From Kiloniella sp. EL199 (GTDB taxonomy: Bacteria; Pseudomonadota; Alphaproteobacteria; Kiloniellales; Kiloniellaceae), in the NCBI RefSeq assembly GCF_900313065.1, contig NZ_OMPU01000006.1:154006-218005 (forward strand): a DNA stretch of 64,000 bases. Reading direction: 5' to 3'. Shown here piece by piece: positions 1 through 7,694 of the stretch. The translations under genes and the position numbers were made by a program. Every line of letters begins with the position of its first letter. Position 1 is the first letter of the stretch. Under the pieces are notes generated by a model. That model worked only from the letters and a program-made list of their open reading frames with translations, was not told where the DNA came from and made no database searches.

Positions 1-1331
1 TCGTCTTCGCAATAGGGAGTCATAGATGGCTGTTCCATGATTTCACGGCTTAGGCGGATGCAGGCTCTGAAAGCTTCCCGGTCATCTTCATGCTCGTTGT
101 AATTGAACAGGATTTCCGGTTTGTCATTTACATCACCAGATTTGATTCGAATGTGGCCGCGACTCTTGGGTTTGTTGGGACCTACATGGACCTGAATTCC
201 GTGCCCTTCAAAAGCGGCTTGTCCGTCATATCGCATGGCTGCTGGTAGGAAATGATATTGGATGTCAGGCCACTTTAAACCGGCCTTTGATCGAATAAAA
301 GCACAGGATTCAAAGTGGTTTGTGGCACCTAACCCGTCTTTGAACAGCATCCAACGGGCGCCGATCAAAAACTTGTTCCAAAGATCCAACTTACCGTTCA
401 GCGTGATGGGCTCTTTACACCGGAACTGGAAATATACTTCCAGATGGTCCTGCAGGTTTTCACCAACACCGGGTAGATCGTGAACAACCTCAACACCAGC
501 TTTCTTCAGTACGGCGGACGGGCCAATACCAGACACTTGTAGAAGTTGAGGCGTGCCGACAGAACCGGACGAAAGAATAACCTCTGTTGAAGCTTTAAGC
601 GTTTGGCTAACACCACCGACTTCTATCTCAATACCTGTTGCTTTTTTGCCTTCCATAAGGATGCGTTTTGTTAGGGCGTTTGATATGACTTTCAGGTTTG
701 GTCGCTTTATGACGGGTTTGAGATAGGCGTTTGCCGTTGACCAGCGCACACCATCTTTTACCGTCATATGCATAGGCCCAAAACCTTCCTGACGGTAGCC
801 ATTGTAATCTTCTGTTGGGCCATAACCTGCTTCTTCACCAGCTTTGATGAAGGCTTCGTAGAGCGGATTCTTCATCTCGTTGCCATTACAGGTGGCCAGA
901 GGACCATCGTTGCCACGATATTCATCTCTGTCGCCCTTCCAGGTTTCCGCCCGTTGGAAATAGGGGAGACAGTTTTTATACCCCCAGCCCGTTGCGCCGT
1001 GTTCTTCCCATTCGTCAAAATCACAGGCATGGCCGCGAACATATACCATGCCGTTAATTGACGACGACCCTCCGAGAACTTTGCCCCGTGGACAGTGAAG
1101 GCGTCTGTTGTCCATATAGGGTTCCGGTTCGGACTCAAAATCCCAGTTGTACCTTTGCATATTCATCGGGATCGATAGTGCAGTCGGCATTTGAATGAAG
1201 ATGGAACTATCGCTGCCGCCTGCTTCTATCAGCAAGACCGAGTTGTCAGGATCGGCGCTAAGACGATTGGCAAGGACACAGCCCGCTGATCCAGCACCGA
1301 CGATGATATAGTCAAAGGTATCGTTCGACAT
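1..1331 (-). CDS. betA: choline dehydrogenase, 3' part cut by the window edge
   Basis: FAD-dependent GMC-family enzyme that oxidises choline to betaine aldehyde and on to glycine betaine, at the inner membrane. I translated this frame by hand from the ATG at 1331 through most of its length and found no stop; it runs off the left edge after about 443 codons of the usual ~550, so the C-terminal catalytic His region is missing. Visible: the N-terminal dinucleotide motif VGAGSAG at residues 11-17 with the ribose-binding Glu at 36, the GMC signature [16 protein letters not shown] near residues 80-96, and the second signature [15 protein letters not shown] near 255. betI lies directly upstream on the same strand, so both probably share the BetI-controlled promoter. 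The usual betB aldehyde dehydrogenase is not between them. A related GMC alcohol dehydrogenase is possible, but the betI linkage favours BetA. Confidence 0.9.
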   Translation of the reverse strand, partial: MSNDTFDYIIVGAGSAGCVLANRLSADPDNSVLLIEAGGSDSSIFIQMPTALSIPMNMQRYNWDFESEPEPYMDNRRLHCPRGKVLGGSSSINGMVYVRGHACDFDEWEEHGATGWGYKNCLPYFQRAETWKGDRDEYRGNDGPLATCNGNEMKNPLYEAFIKAGEEAGYGPTEDYNGYRQEGFGPMHMTVKDGVRWSTANAYLKPVIKRPNLKVISNALTKRILMEGKKATGIEIEVGGVSQTLKASTEVILSSGSVGTPQLLQVSGIGPSAVLKKAGVEVVHDLPGVGENLQDHLEVYFQFRCKEPITLNGKLDLWNKFLIGARWMLFKDGLGATNHFESCAFIRSKAGLKWPDIQYHFLPAAMRYDGQAAFEGHGIQVHVGPNKPKSRGHIRIKSGDVNDKPEILFNYNEHEDDREAFRACIRLSREIMEQPSMTPYCED

Positions 1332-1414
1332 TGTTCGTAACTCCAGTCAATCAAGGGGATTTCAATCCCCTTCGTTGTCATTTTTGTCCAAAGGGCCGTG
1401 ACCCAAAAGGATTG

Positions 1415-2002
1415 TTATCTGTTTTCTTTCTGTAGCAGCATCTCAAAGTAATCGAGCGCGACAGTTTTGGCGATTTCGCGTCCCTGAGTACTATCTAGCA
1501 AAGATGTTCTGACCCACAGGCCATCAATTAACGCTACAAGCCCCAAAGAAGCACTTTCAACGTTTTCAGGTTGAAGTAGCTTTTTAAAAATATGTTTGAA
1601 GGTACTGATCTGGCGCTTTTCATATATATTCTGCAAGCGGGATAAATCTTTTGAATGTGGTACATGTGCCCAGAATGCCAGCCAGGCAGATACAGTCTCT
1701 GGTTCAAATAAATGAGCATCAAGATAGGCTGAAATAAGGGCCTCTATTTGCTCTTTCGGGGTCGTTGCCTGTTCCAGGTATTTTAAAACTGAAAGCCTGA
1801 GATCCGACAGCATGCTTTGCATCGTTGCTCTGAGCAGGTCGTCTTTATCTTTGAAATAGTGGTGAACAATACCTGTTGAAACACCTGCTTTCTGGCTAAT
1901 CAATCTTATGGTAGTATCCGAGTACCCTCGCTCATGAATTGAGGAGATGGTTGCCTCGATAAGCTGTTTTTTTCGTATAGCTTCCATTCCCACTTTGGGC
2001 AT
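1415..2002 (-). CDS. betI: TetR-family choline-responsive repressor BetI
   Basis: Choline-sensing repressor of betaine synthesis genes. The protein has 195 residues. It opens with the family hallmark MPKVGMEAIRKKQLIEAT, followed by a TetR helix-turn-helix at about residues 28-50 (ISQKAGVSTGIVHHYF). The C-terminal part contains AWLAFWAHV and GLVALIDGLWVR, both typical of BetI. A GTG five codons upstream (2017) is in frame, but the family begins at MPK, so I chose the ATG at 2002. The gene lies upstream of betA on the same strand. A palindrome matching the BetI operator form lies about 50 bases upstream, which implies autoregulation of a betI-betA unit. Confidence 0.9.
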   Translation of the reverse strand: MPKVGMEAIRKKQLIEATISSIHERGYSDTTIRLISQKAGVSTGIVHHYFKDKDDLLRATMQSMLSDLRLSVLKYLEQATTPKEQIEALISAYLDAHLFEPETVSAWLAFWAHVPHSKDLSRLQNIYEKRQISTFKHIFKKLLQPENVESASLGLVALIDGLWVRTSLLDSTQGREIAKTVALDYFEMLLQKENR

Positions 2003-2050
2003 CTTATTGGGTCTCACAAGTTTAAGTTTCTCGAATAAGCCTATTTTATT

Positions 2051-2070
2051 TTAATTGGACGTTCAATCAA
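2051..2070. promoter_or_regulatory. BetI-type operator palindrome
   Basis: The core ATTGGACGTTCAAT (2054-2067) is an inverted repeat with one mismatched pair and sits in AT-rich sequence 52 bases upstream of the betI ATG. It resembles the ATTGAACGTTCAAT form I recall for BetI sites in proteobacteria. The position fits repression of the leftward betI-betA transcript. The rightward prepilin peptidase gene begins 125 bases away and could also be touched. No binding data are available. Confidence 0.65.
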
Positions 2071-2192
2071 TAAAAATAAAAGTGATGAATCTCCAAAAAT
2101 TTAATAATGCTTTTATTTCTTAATATGATGATAGGAATCTTGCCCGGATAGCCTTTTGGGTTTGTAGATAGTGGTTATTTGCTTGGAATATT

Positions 2193-2696
2193 ATGGATCC
2201 CCTTTTCCTTACAAAACTTGTTTTTGTTTCTTTTGTTGTCTTGGCGATGCTAATGGATCTTATTCAGATGAGAATTCCGAACATATTGTCCTTGGCTATG
2301 ATTCTTCTTTTCCCGGTAGCTTATTGGGGAAGTGATGCGTCAATTGTGATTTGGGATCACCTTATAGCTATGTTCGTCGTCCTTGGGGTTGGGGTGTTAC
2401 TTTTCGCATTCAAGATTTTAGGTGGGGGAGACGTCAAGTTTATAGCAAGTTTATCATTGTGGACTGGTTTGGGTTTGTTACCTTCTTATGTATTGATCCT
2501 CTCTTTGGTGGGAGGAGCGCAAGTACTTTTACTACTGATTTTGAGACGCTTTTCTACTCAGATAGAATATTTGCTCGCAAAATTTAATCTTGTTTTACCT
2601 GTATGGTTACGACGAGACGGTGGTGTTCCATATGGAGTATCTATCGGTATTGCGATTTTGATTTTGTTTGACAATATTCCGCTGTTTGCAACCTAG
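2193..2696 (+). CDS. TadV/CpaA-type A24 prepilin peptidase
   Basis: Membrane aspartyl protease that processes Flp/Tad prepilins at the cytoplasmic face. The protein is 167 residues with about five hydrophobic segments. Both catalytic aspartates are visible: D22 in MDLIQMRIPN and D80 in the GGGDVKF (GxGD) motif. The C-terminal PYGVSIG stretch is usual for the family. It lacks the N-terminal methylase domain, as expected of TadV/CpaA rather than PilD. Its stop codon overlaps the stop of the convergent TPR gene by four bases (CTAG). Other Tad genes (tadB, tadC, tadD-like) lie about 60 kb away at the right end of the window, so this copy stands apart from them. Confidence 0.85.
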   Translation: MDPLFLTKLVFVSFVVLAMLMDLIQMRIPNILSLAMILLFPVAYWGSDASIVIWDHLIAMFVVLGVGVLLFAFKILGGGDVKFIASLSLWTGLGLLPSYVLILSLVGGAQVLLLLILRRFSTQIEYLLAKFNLVLPVWLRRDGGVPYGVSIGIAILILFDNIPLFAT

Positions 2697-3262
2697 ATCT
2701 CTGCTTCAATATCCTGGGTACTTAATATCTTCAGGTTCAATTTTGGGCCTTCCATGTTTGGATGAATGCACAACGCTTTTGCAAAGGATTTTTTGGCAAG
2801 CGTCCATTTTTTCTGAGCAGAATAAATCAGTCCTTGTCCCGAAATTGCTCCGAAATGTCTGGGCTCCAGAGTCAGGGTTCTGTTGATGTCTGATAAAGAT
2901 TTCTCGTAGTTACCTATCAGATAGTTCACGAGGGCGCGTTTGTTCCAGCCCTCAGCGTAGTTTGGATTGTGTTGAATGACTTTAGTGTATTGATCCAGCG
3001 CTTCGGTGTATTTTTTACTCTGCGTGGCTTTTGAGGCCCGTGTCATTAAATCTGTGATCTTAGGATCTGCGCTTTCCAGCCAAATTTCCCAAATTTTATT
3101 TTCAATGATGATACTGTAAGGACCGGGTGGCGCCTGAAGAAGGTTGTTAAACAGTACTGGTAATCGATTATCTTTTTGATCAGCTTTGGCGCTGTTTTCA
3201 AAAGAGAATACCGACGAAGTAAAAAGGATCAATAGCAGTAAAATTCTTTGCCTCATTCCCAT
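2693..3262 (-). CDS. exported TPR-repeat protein
   Basis: Protein of 189 residues with no recognised enzymatic domain. An N-terminal signal peptide (hydrophobic ILLLLILFTSSVFS, then a small-residue cleavage region near 25) suggests export to the periplasm. Residues of about 70-185 hold tetratricopeptide repeats: the pattern A..YT.AL..Y...I..NP.YAEGWNKRA recurs as NYEKSL..I...L.LEP and KWTLAK..F.KAL.IHP. TPR proteins usually act as scaffolds, so the partner is unknown. Its stop codon overlaps that of the convergent prepilin peptidase gene. Alphaproteobacteria commonly encode similar small secreted TPR proteins; I would not assign a function. Confidence 0.8.
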   Translation of the reverse strand: MGMRQRILLLLILFTSSVFSFENSAKADQKDNRLPVLFNNLLQAPPGPYSIIIENKIWEIWLESADPKITDLMTRASKATQSKKYTEALDQYTKVIQHNPNYAEGWNKRALVNYLIGNYEKSLSDINRTLTLEPRHFGAISGQGLIYSAQKKWTLAKKSFAKALCIHPNMEGPKLNLKILSTQDIEAEI

Positions 3263-3399
3263 AGTGTGAATTGATTTTTTTGATATTTGAAATCACAAAT
3301 TTGTGTGACTTTATGAGCTGATCCAAAAAGTAAGTTATTGTTAGTGTTTGTTATGTTATAAAAGTAGTGGGGTTACTTCTGTCTTATTGGATGAGATAG

Positions 3400-3888
3400 T
3401 TGATAAATATAATCAGGGGAAAAGAACTCCCCAAAGAAGTGGCGGTAGAGGAAAGTTTTTGCCGTCTTTATGATTATTGGCGCTCTGTTACCCCAAGCAA
3501 CAGGACGCTGCCTGGTCGTCAGCATATTAACCCTGCTGAGATAACGGATCTTTTGAGTCGGATTGCGTTGGTTGATGTCCACTACACTGGTACTGAAAAA
3601 CAGTTTCAATATCGGTTATGGGGATCAGTTATGACTGAAGTAGTCGGCAAGGATTGTACCGGAAAATTTGCTCATGATCTCTTCACAGGTCAACAATTAC
3701 AAATTGTGCAGCAACCATTTAATGCCGTGGTCGAAACGAGAAACCCGCATTTTAGTGAGATAACCTGGGACATAGAAAACAGGGAACATCAAAGTTATAA
3801 GCGATTGCTGCTTCCTTTGGCAGCAGATGGTCAAAATGTAAACATGATCCTTGGAACTATTGTAGAAGCTGATCAGGGGAAAACCTGA
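3400..3888 (+). CDS. PAS_5-family protein (PF07310-like)
   Basis: Protein of up to 162 residues resembling the PAS_5 family found widely in alphaproteobacteria. Typical elements are LPGRQHINPAEI at about 37-48, followed by LLSRIALVDV and a mixed alpha/beta sensor-like fold with YRLWGSVMTEVVGKDCTGK. The family's role is not established; it is thought of as a sensor-like or ligand-binding domain without an output domain. The start is uncertain: the only upstream in-frame start is TTG at 3400, while GTG at 3439 is an alternative, and neither has a strong ribosome-binding site. The stop codon lies inside an 8-bp inverted repeat (TGATCAGG/CCTGATCA, 3870-3891). Confidence 0.75.
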   Translation: MINIIRGKELPKEVAVEESFCRLYDYWRSVTPSNRTLPGRQHINPAEITDLLSRIALVDVHYTGTEKQFQYRLWGSVMTEVVGKDCTGKFAHDLFTGQQLQIVQQPFNAVVETRNPHFSEITWDIENREHQSYKRLLLPLAADGQNVNMILGTIVEADQGKT

Positions 3889-3951
3889 TCACGCATTTCA
3901 GAGCGGTCAGTGATTCCGATGATCGGGGTGTTTGCACTGTTTTCTATGAAC

Positions 3952-4131
3952 TCAATGTGCAGCCATGAAATGTAAGGGTTCTGGATCGTCGTCGAGCTTT
4001 TGCAAAAGAGATTCACCCAAAAGCGGGTTCAGGTAATGCTGGTCAATTGTGGACCCTATGTCTGATTTGCTTGTGACAATATCTTCTTGGCGAAGAGGAC
4101 CTGGTAGAACAGGAGATGTTTTTATACTCAT
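3952..4131 (-). CDS. possible small protein, 59 residues
   Basis: Open frame from ATG 4131 to TGA 3952 within an otherwise gene-free 411-base stretch between the PAS_5 gene and thiE. The predicted peptide has no signal peptide or membrane segment. Its C-terminal half looks protein-like, with LNPLLGESLLQKLDDDPEPL and an ending HFMAAH. No Shine-Dalgarno sequence precedes the ATG, which lowers confidence. A longer plus-strand frame (4049-4246) overlaps it and looks less like protein. Family unknown. It lies downstream of the thi operon on the same strand, separated from thiE by a hairpin. Confidence 0.35.
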   Translation of the reverse strand: MSIKTSPVLPGPLRQEDIVTSKSDIGSTIDQHYLNPLLGESLLQKLDDDPEPLHFMAAH

Positions 4132-4262
4132 TAAGGCTATGAATATGCAAAACTCTGTACTTGCAGAAAAGTCAGGTACAGTTGGGCAAGATCTTTGTTA
4201 TGCCGAAATGAAAGGTCGAAACCAAGGATTTATTGCCAATCACTGAAGGTTAGAAAGTATAG

Positions 4263-4294
4263 CCTCACTCACGTTTGTGAATGAGGGTATTTTT
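4263..4294. terminator. hairpin downstream of thiE
   Basis: Ten-base arms CCTCACTCAC (4263-4272) and GTGAATGAGG (4277-4286) pair with one mismatch around a four-base loop. On the plus strand the stem is followed by GTATTTTTG, so it would terminate rightward transcripts. On the minus strand the stem begins 14 bases after the thiE stop but is followed only by CTATACTTTC, a weak tail. It probably marks the end of the thi operon, with less certain strength in that direction. Confidence 0.5.
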
Positions 4295-4299
4295 GAAAG

Positions 4300-4911
4300 C
4301 TAATCTATTTCGAGTTGTGATGCGCCCAGTTCAAGCCATTCCTGAAGACGTTCCTCGGGGCTGTCGTTATAGAGAACATCTGTGACGACACAGATAATAT
4401 CAGCACCTGCAGCATAGATATCCGGCGCACGTTCAACGGATAGTCCGCCGATTGCAACAAGAGGGATGTCGCCAACCATTTCTTTCCAGCGATTAACATT
4501 TTCAGCGCCCTGTGGAGCCCAGTGCATTTTTTTCAGGATGGTTGGGTAAACGGGGCCTAATGCGACATATTCCGGGTCGAGATCCAGAGCGCGTTCCAGT
4601 TCGTCTTCATCATGCGTACTGATGCCAAGTTTTAAGCCTGCATTGCGAATAGACCCGATATCTGCGTCATCCAGATCTTCCTGCCCCAAATGAATGAAGT
4701 CGCAACCAAGTTCAATTGCGAGTTCCCAATAGTCATTGATGATCAGTTGCGCGCCATACTCATGGCACTGTTCCTGTGCATAAGTAATTTGCTCTCTGAG
4801 CTGTTCTTCAGAAGCGTCTTTTATACGTAGCTGGACAAGCTTAAGTCCAAGAGGCAAAAATCTTGGCAACCACTTGGCATCATCAACAATTTGATAAAAG
4901 GGATTAAGCAT
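4300..4911 (-). CDS. thiE: thiamine-phosphate synthase
   Basis: Joins HMP-pyrophosphate and the thiazole phosphate carboxylate to give thiamine monophosphate; a cytoplasmic TIM-barrel enzyme. The protein has 203 residues, normal for ThiE. Visible motifs: [13 protein letters not shown] near the N terminus (substrate-binding QLR.K), [26 protein letters not shown] mid-protein, and GPVYPTILK followed by VAIGGLSVE and the C-terminal phosphate-binding [11 protein letters not shown]. The ATG at 4911 overlaps the thiG stop codon (ATGCTTAA), indicating translational coupling. A longer frame extends upstream but only shadows thiG. It is the last gene of the thiO-thiS-thiG-thiE operon, controlled by the TPP riboswitch at 7100-7194. 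Confidence 0.93.
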   Translation of the reverse strand: MLNPFYQIVDDAKWLPRFLPLGLKLVQLRIKDASEEQLREQITYAQEQCHEYGAQLIINDYWELAIELGCDFIHLGQEDLDDADIGSIRNAGLKLGISTHDEDELERALDLDPEYVALGPVYPTILKKMHWAPQGAENVNRWKEMVGDIPLVAIGGLSVERAPDIYAAGADIICVVTDVLYNDSPEERLQEWLELGASQLEID

Positions 4912-5692
4912 GATCTTGATTCCAGAAAGGTAGTCCGGCAACCGGAGTTGAAGGGGCAGCCATATCCCGCTTTTCAATGGGATCGGCCTGGTAGCATTGC
5001 AGGCCACTTTCAATTGCAAGCGCAAAGGCTTTGGCCATAAGAACGGGATCTCCCGCTTTTGCTACAGCTGTATTTAGCAGGACTGCATCATAACCAAGCT
5101 CCATTGCGGCGGCGGCATGTGATGGCAAGCCGATGCCGGCATCAACAATCAATGGAATGTTCGGGAAGTGGGCCCGTAAAGATCGTAGTCCATAGATATT
5201 GTTGAGACCCCGCCCGCTACCAATAGGAGCCCCCCAAGGCATTAAAATTTCACACCCTGCCGTGATGAGTTTTTCTGCAACAACTAGATCTTCCGTTGTA
5301 TAGGGGAAAACCTGAAAACCGTCTTCGTTTAGAATGCGTGCTGCTTCGACCAAGCCAAAAATATCCGGCTGCAAGCTGTCATCTTCGCCGATAACTTCCA
5401 GCTTTACCCAAGGAGTTTCAAATATCTCTCGTGCCATGTGCGCCGTGGTAACAGCTTCTTTGACGCTTTTGCATCCAGCTGTATTGGGTAGCACCTTTGC
5501 CCCGCTGTCTTTTATAAAAGACCAGAAGTTTTGTCCGGATTGTTCTGTCCCTGACTCTCTACGCAATGAAACTGTGACGATTTCAGCCTGGGAAGCTTTG
5601 ATGGCTTCAAGCATGATTGCTGGTGAGGGGTATAGGGCTGTGCCGATCAGAAATCGTGAAGATATCTCGTCGTCATAAAATTTAATAGTCAT
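4904..5692 (-). CDS. thiG: thiazole synthase
   Basis: Builds the thiamine thiazole ring from 1-deoxyxylulose-5-phosphate, dehydroglycine and ThiS thiocarboxylate. The 262-residue TIM-barrel protein carries the Schiff-base lysine K97 in [11 protein letters not shown], the LPNTAGC motif at 68-74, [15 protein letters not shown] and the [18 protein letters not shown] phosphate-binding region. The ATG at 5692 follows thiS by 21 bases. Dehydroglycine is supplied aerobically by ThiO from the same operon, not by ThiH. thiE starts inside its last codons. Confidence 0.95.
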   Translation of the reverse strand: MTIKFYDDEISSRFLIGTALYPSPAIMLEAIKASQAEIVTVSLRRESGTEQSGQNFWSFIKDSGAKVLPNTAGCKSVKEAVTTAHMAREIFETPWVKLEVIGEDDSLQPDIFGLVEAARILNEDGFQVFPYTTEDLVVAEKLITAGCEILMPWGAPIGSGRGLNNIYGLRSLRAHFPNIPLIVDAGIGLPSHAAAAMELGYDAVLLNTAVAKAGDPVLMAKAFALAIESGLQCYQADPIEKRDMAAPSTPVAGLPFWNQDHA

Positions 5693-5713
5693 CCTTATCC
5701 ACCTTGCTCATTC

Positions 5714-5911
5714 TTAACCTCCCTGCATGGGGGCGACGATTTCAATTTGATCTCCATCGGCAATTTTTTGTTCATGACGCATACTTGCCGGGGCAAGAGT
5801 GCCATTAACAGCAGTCGCTACTTTCGCAGTTCCGTATCCCTGTTCAGACAAAAGCTCGGAAAGTGAAGCGGCTTGTGTCGTAATTCTTTGCCCGTTTACT
5901 ACAATGTTCAT
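5714..5911 (-). CDS. thiS: sulfur carrier protein ThiS
   Basis: Small ubiquitin-fold sulfur carrier, 65 residues, ending in the diagnostic Gly-Gly (VAPMQGG) that is adenylated and thiocarboxylated to donate sulfur to ThiG. The N-terminal VNGQRI and the central ELLSEQGYGTAKVATAVNG are typical. The ATG at 5911 shares one base with the thiO stop (TGATG), so thiO and thiS are translationally coupled. A GTG one codon upstream is in frame but unnecessary. The activating adenylyltransferase ThiF is not in this operon. Confidence 0.93.
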   Translation of the reverse strand: MNIVVNGQRITTQAASLSELLSEQGYGTAKVATAVNGTLAPASMRHEQKIADGDQIEIVAPMQGG

Positions 5912-6945
5912 CACATATTTCCTGTTGATAGATCAGGTTCACAAAATTGTTCGAAATGATCAGGTGCTGTGTTCTCGCCTAGAACTTGTTCCACAAGACG
6001 TTTTGCCATTGCCGGCGCTGCCAGATATCCGTGTCGATACATGCCATTCAGATAGGTTGTTTTTCCCTTGTGGAGAATGCGGGGGAGATTGTCGGGAAAG
6101 GCCGGACGGGCATCAACACCGATTTCAATAATTTCAGCTTCGCCAAGGGCTGGGTGTAATGCATAGGCGGCTGATAGAAGTTCCAGAACAGAACGAACGG
6201 TTGCACCAGATCGGTTTTCATTTTCGATCATTGTTGCACCAACCATAAAGAGGCCATTGTCCCGAGGAACGATGTAGAGGGGAATTCTGGGGTGTAATAG
6301 ACGAACAGGGCGAGAGAGTTTTACCTCATTACTTTTGATCAATAGCATTTCGCCTTTTACACCGCGTAATTCATTCAAGTGATCTTGAGCGGCAAGTCCG
6401 CGACAATCAATTCTATGATCTGCTTTTGAAGGAACATTAAGTTCTTGGTTTGAAAGTGAGATATTCGTTTGGAATTTAACCCCTTTACTTTCAAGGTAGC
6501 TTACCAATTCAGGTAATACCTGTCTGGGATCAAAGTGCGCTTCTTCCGGGTAATAAAGACCCGTGGTAAAGCGACCTGCAAGGTCTGGTTCCAATGCTGT
6601 TATTTGATCTTCTTTGACCTGTCGCCAGTTTTCTGTCCTGCGCCCAAAGCGTTTCAGATCTGGTAGATCCCGGGGTGTTGCGACAACTAATGTGCCCTTT
6701 TTCTGGTAGGAGGATGTAAACTTTTCCCAGAATTTCATAGTTTCCAGGCCGAGCTCACCTATCAGTGGTTCTGCACTCTCCATTTCGCACCAAGGGGCAA
6801 GCATACCGCCAGCCCACCAGGAACAGCAACTTTCATCTGGTCCGTTACTTGATGAAATAACCGTAACATCACAGTTTCTTTCAGCAAAAAATGCTGCGCA
6901 GGAAAGACCGGTAATACCCGATCCAATAATCTCTATCGACGGCAT
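5911..6945 (-). CDS. thiO: glycine oxidase ThiO
   Basis: FAD-dependent oxidase that converts glycine to dehydroglycine (iminoacetate) for thiazole synthesis by ThiG. The protein has 344 residues. The N-terminal FAD motif IIGSGITGLSCAAFFAE is at residues 6-22, and a C-terminal DAO-type GMYRHGYLAAPAMAKRL completes the cofactor site. A central IDCRGLAAQ is also typical of the family. It is the first long gene after the TPP riboswitch. Its ATG overlaps the stop of a 24-codon upstream ORF (TAATG), so translation of that ORF may deliver ribosomes to thiO. Confidence 0.92.
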   Translation of the reverse strand: MPSIEIIGSGITGLSCAAFFAERNCDVTVISSSNGPDESCCSWWAGGMLAPWCEMESAEPLIGELGLETMKFWEKFTSSYQKKGTLVVATPRDLPDLKRFGRRTENWRQVKEDQITALEPDLAGRFTTGLYYPEEAHFDPRQVLPELVSYLESKGVKFQTNISLSNQELNVPSKADHRIDCRGLAAQDHLNELRGVKGEMLLIKSNEVKLSRPVRLLHPRIPLYIVPRDNGLFMVGATMIENENRSGATVRSVLELLSAAYALHPALGEAEIIEIGVDARPAFPDNLPRILHKGKTTYLNGMYRHGYLAAPAMAKRLVEQVLGENTAPDHFEQFCEPDLSTGNM

Positions 6946-7019
6946 TACTGAACTCTCAGATCTAGCTGTAGGTGATCAAGGATTATGTAGTGTCGGCCTT
7001 TGCCGTTGCAGTATTGCAT
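6945..7019 (-). CDS. 24-codon upstream ORF between riboswitch and thiO
   Basis: Short frame from ATG 7019 to TAA 6945-6947, beginning MQYCNGKGRHYI and ending LDLRVQ. It has a better ribosome-binding site (AAGAGG at 7030-7025, five bases before the ATG) than thiO itself. Its stop codon shares one base with the thiO ATG. The peptide has no recognisable family; the arrangement suggests a leader peptide that couples riboswitch control to thiO translation. It could instead be accidental. Confidence 0.5.
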   Translation of the reverse strand: MQYCNGKGRHYIILDHLQLDLRVQ

Positions 7020-7099
7020 GTCGACCTCTTGATAAGACAAGAACTATTCAGATCCAGAGGAAAGGCCTATAGGGAATGGAGCTCAAGTAACTCGAAATC

Positions 7100-7194
7100 C
7101 TTTCCCTTCGCCGGAATAACCCGGATCAGGTTCAAAGAATCCCGCACAGTATCAGTGCAATCTCAGCCCTTTACTAAAGGCACCCCTAGGAAGT
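7100..7194 (-). promoter_or_regulatory. TPP riboswitch (THI element)
   Basis: Read on the minus strand, the conserved THI-box landmarks appear in order: GGGGTGCC (around 7189-7182), GGGCTGAGAT, then TTTGAACCTGATCCGG and CCGGCGAAGGGAAAGG at the 3' end. These are the pyrimidine- and pyrophosphate-sensing segments of the aptamer. It lies 155 bases upstream of thiO and directs thiamine-pyrophosphate feedback on the thiOSGE operon. No poly-U terminator follows, so translational control is more likely. Downstream, CCTTTCC (7067-7061) can pair with GGAAAGG of the aptamer's 3' end, and the overlapping CCTCT can pair with the AGAGG of the upstream ORF. Confidence 0.93.
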
Positions 7195-7366
7195 TCAAGT
7201 TTATAAAATATAGCACTTCGAGACACAAGAAAGTTATGACTGGACTCAAGAAATTTTATCAGGTGTACCTTATATATTTGCATTTGTTTTACAGTAAGAA
7301 TTATCGACGATTTTGAGCTTTGCCCAAGGTAGATTTATCGCCAAAGATAGATTTTTTAAGTGAAAA

Positions 7367-7380
7367 TTGATATGAATCAA
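7367..7380. promoter_or_regulatory. FNR/FixK-type box upstream of napE
   Basis: TTGATATGAATCAA is a perfect match to the TTGAT-N4-ATCAA consensus of FNR/Anr/FixK regulators and lies 100 bases upstream of the napE GTG. A nearly identical 14-mer lies upstream of napD (13798-13811). Oxygen-responsive control of nap genes is well known. The regulator itself is not in this window. Confidence 0.75.
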
Positions 7381-7480
7381 AACAGCTTTTGTCTGTGAGT
7401 GTATTATTGGAGACTGATTTAACGTTTTCATGCGTCTGCAAAGACGTTTCCTAAAACGCTGTTAACCAGAGGGATATAAG

Positions 7481-7651
7481 GTGCAAGAAATTCCAACTGC
7501 AACACATGAGAGAACCAAGGCACAAGAAGTGTCATTGTTCATGTTTTTGGCTGCAGGTCTCATTCCTGCACTAACTATTGCCTTGGTCGGTGCCTATGGC
7601 TTTTCAATCTGGATGTATCAAATTTTTGTTTCAGGTCCGCCAACTCAGTAA
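7481..7651 (+). CDS. napE: periplasmic nitrate reductase subunit NapE
   Basis: Small membrane protein of 56 residues, below common ORF cut-offs. A single transmembrane segment of about residues 18-48 contains the NapE-like FMFLAAGLIPALTIALVGAY, followed by GFSIWMYQIFVSGPP, which matches the family ending (GF..WM.QIF.GPP). NapE has no proven biochemical role but accompanies nap operons in many proteobacteria. The GTG start is preceded by AGAGGGA seven bases away. It is usually the first gene of napEDABC; here it stands alone on the opposite strand, about 6 kb from napD, and has its own FNR-type box. Confidence 0.82.
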   Translation: MQEIPTATHERTKAQEVSLFMFLAAGLIPALTIALVGAYGFSIWMYQIFVSGPPTQ

Positions 7652-7694
7652 TCTATTGATAGAATACAAAAAAAGTATTTGCTAAAATGTAAAG

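Noticed and set aside
768-1061. 97-codon plus-strand frame inside betA
   Set aside because: It is antisense to a continuous, well conserved GMC oxidoreductase frame.
3870-3891. TGATCAGG/CCTGATCA hairpin at the end of the PAS_5 gene as a terminator
   Set aside because: No T-run on either strand and the stem includes the stop codon; kept only as a remark.
4049-4246. 65-codon plus-strand frame between the PAS_5 gene and thiE
   Set aside because: No ribosome-binding site, composition unlike neighbouring proteins, and it overlaps a more protein-like minus-strand frame.
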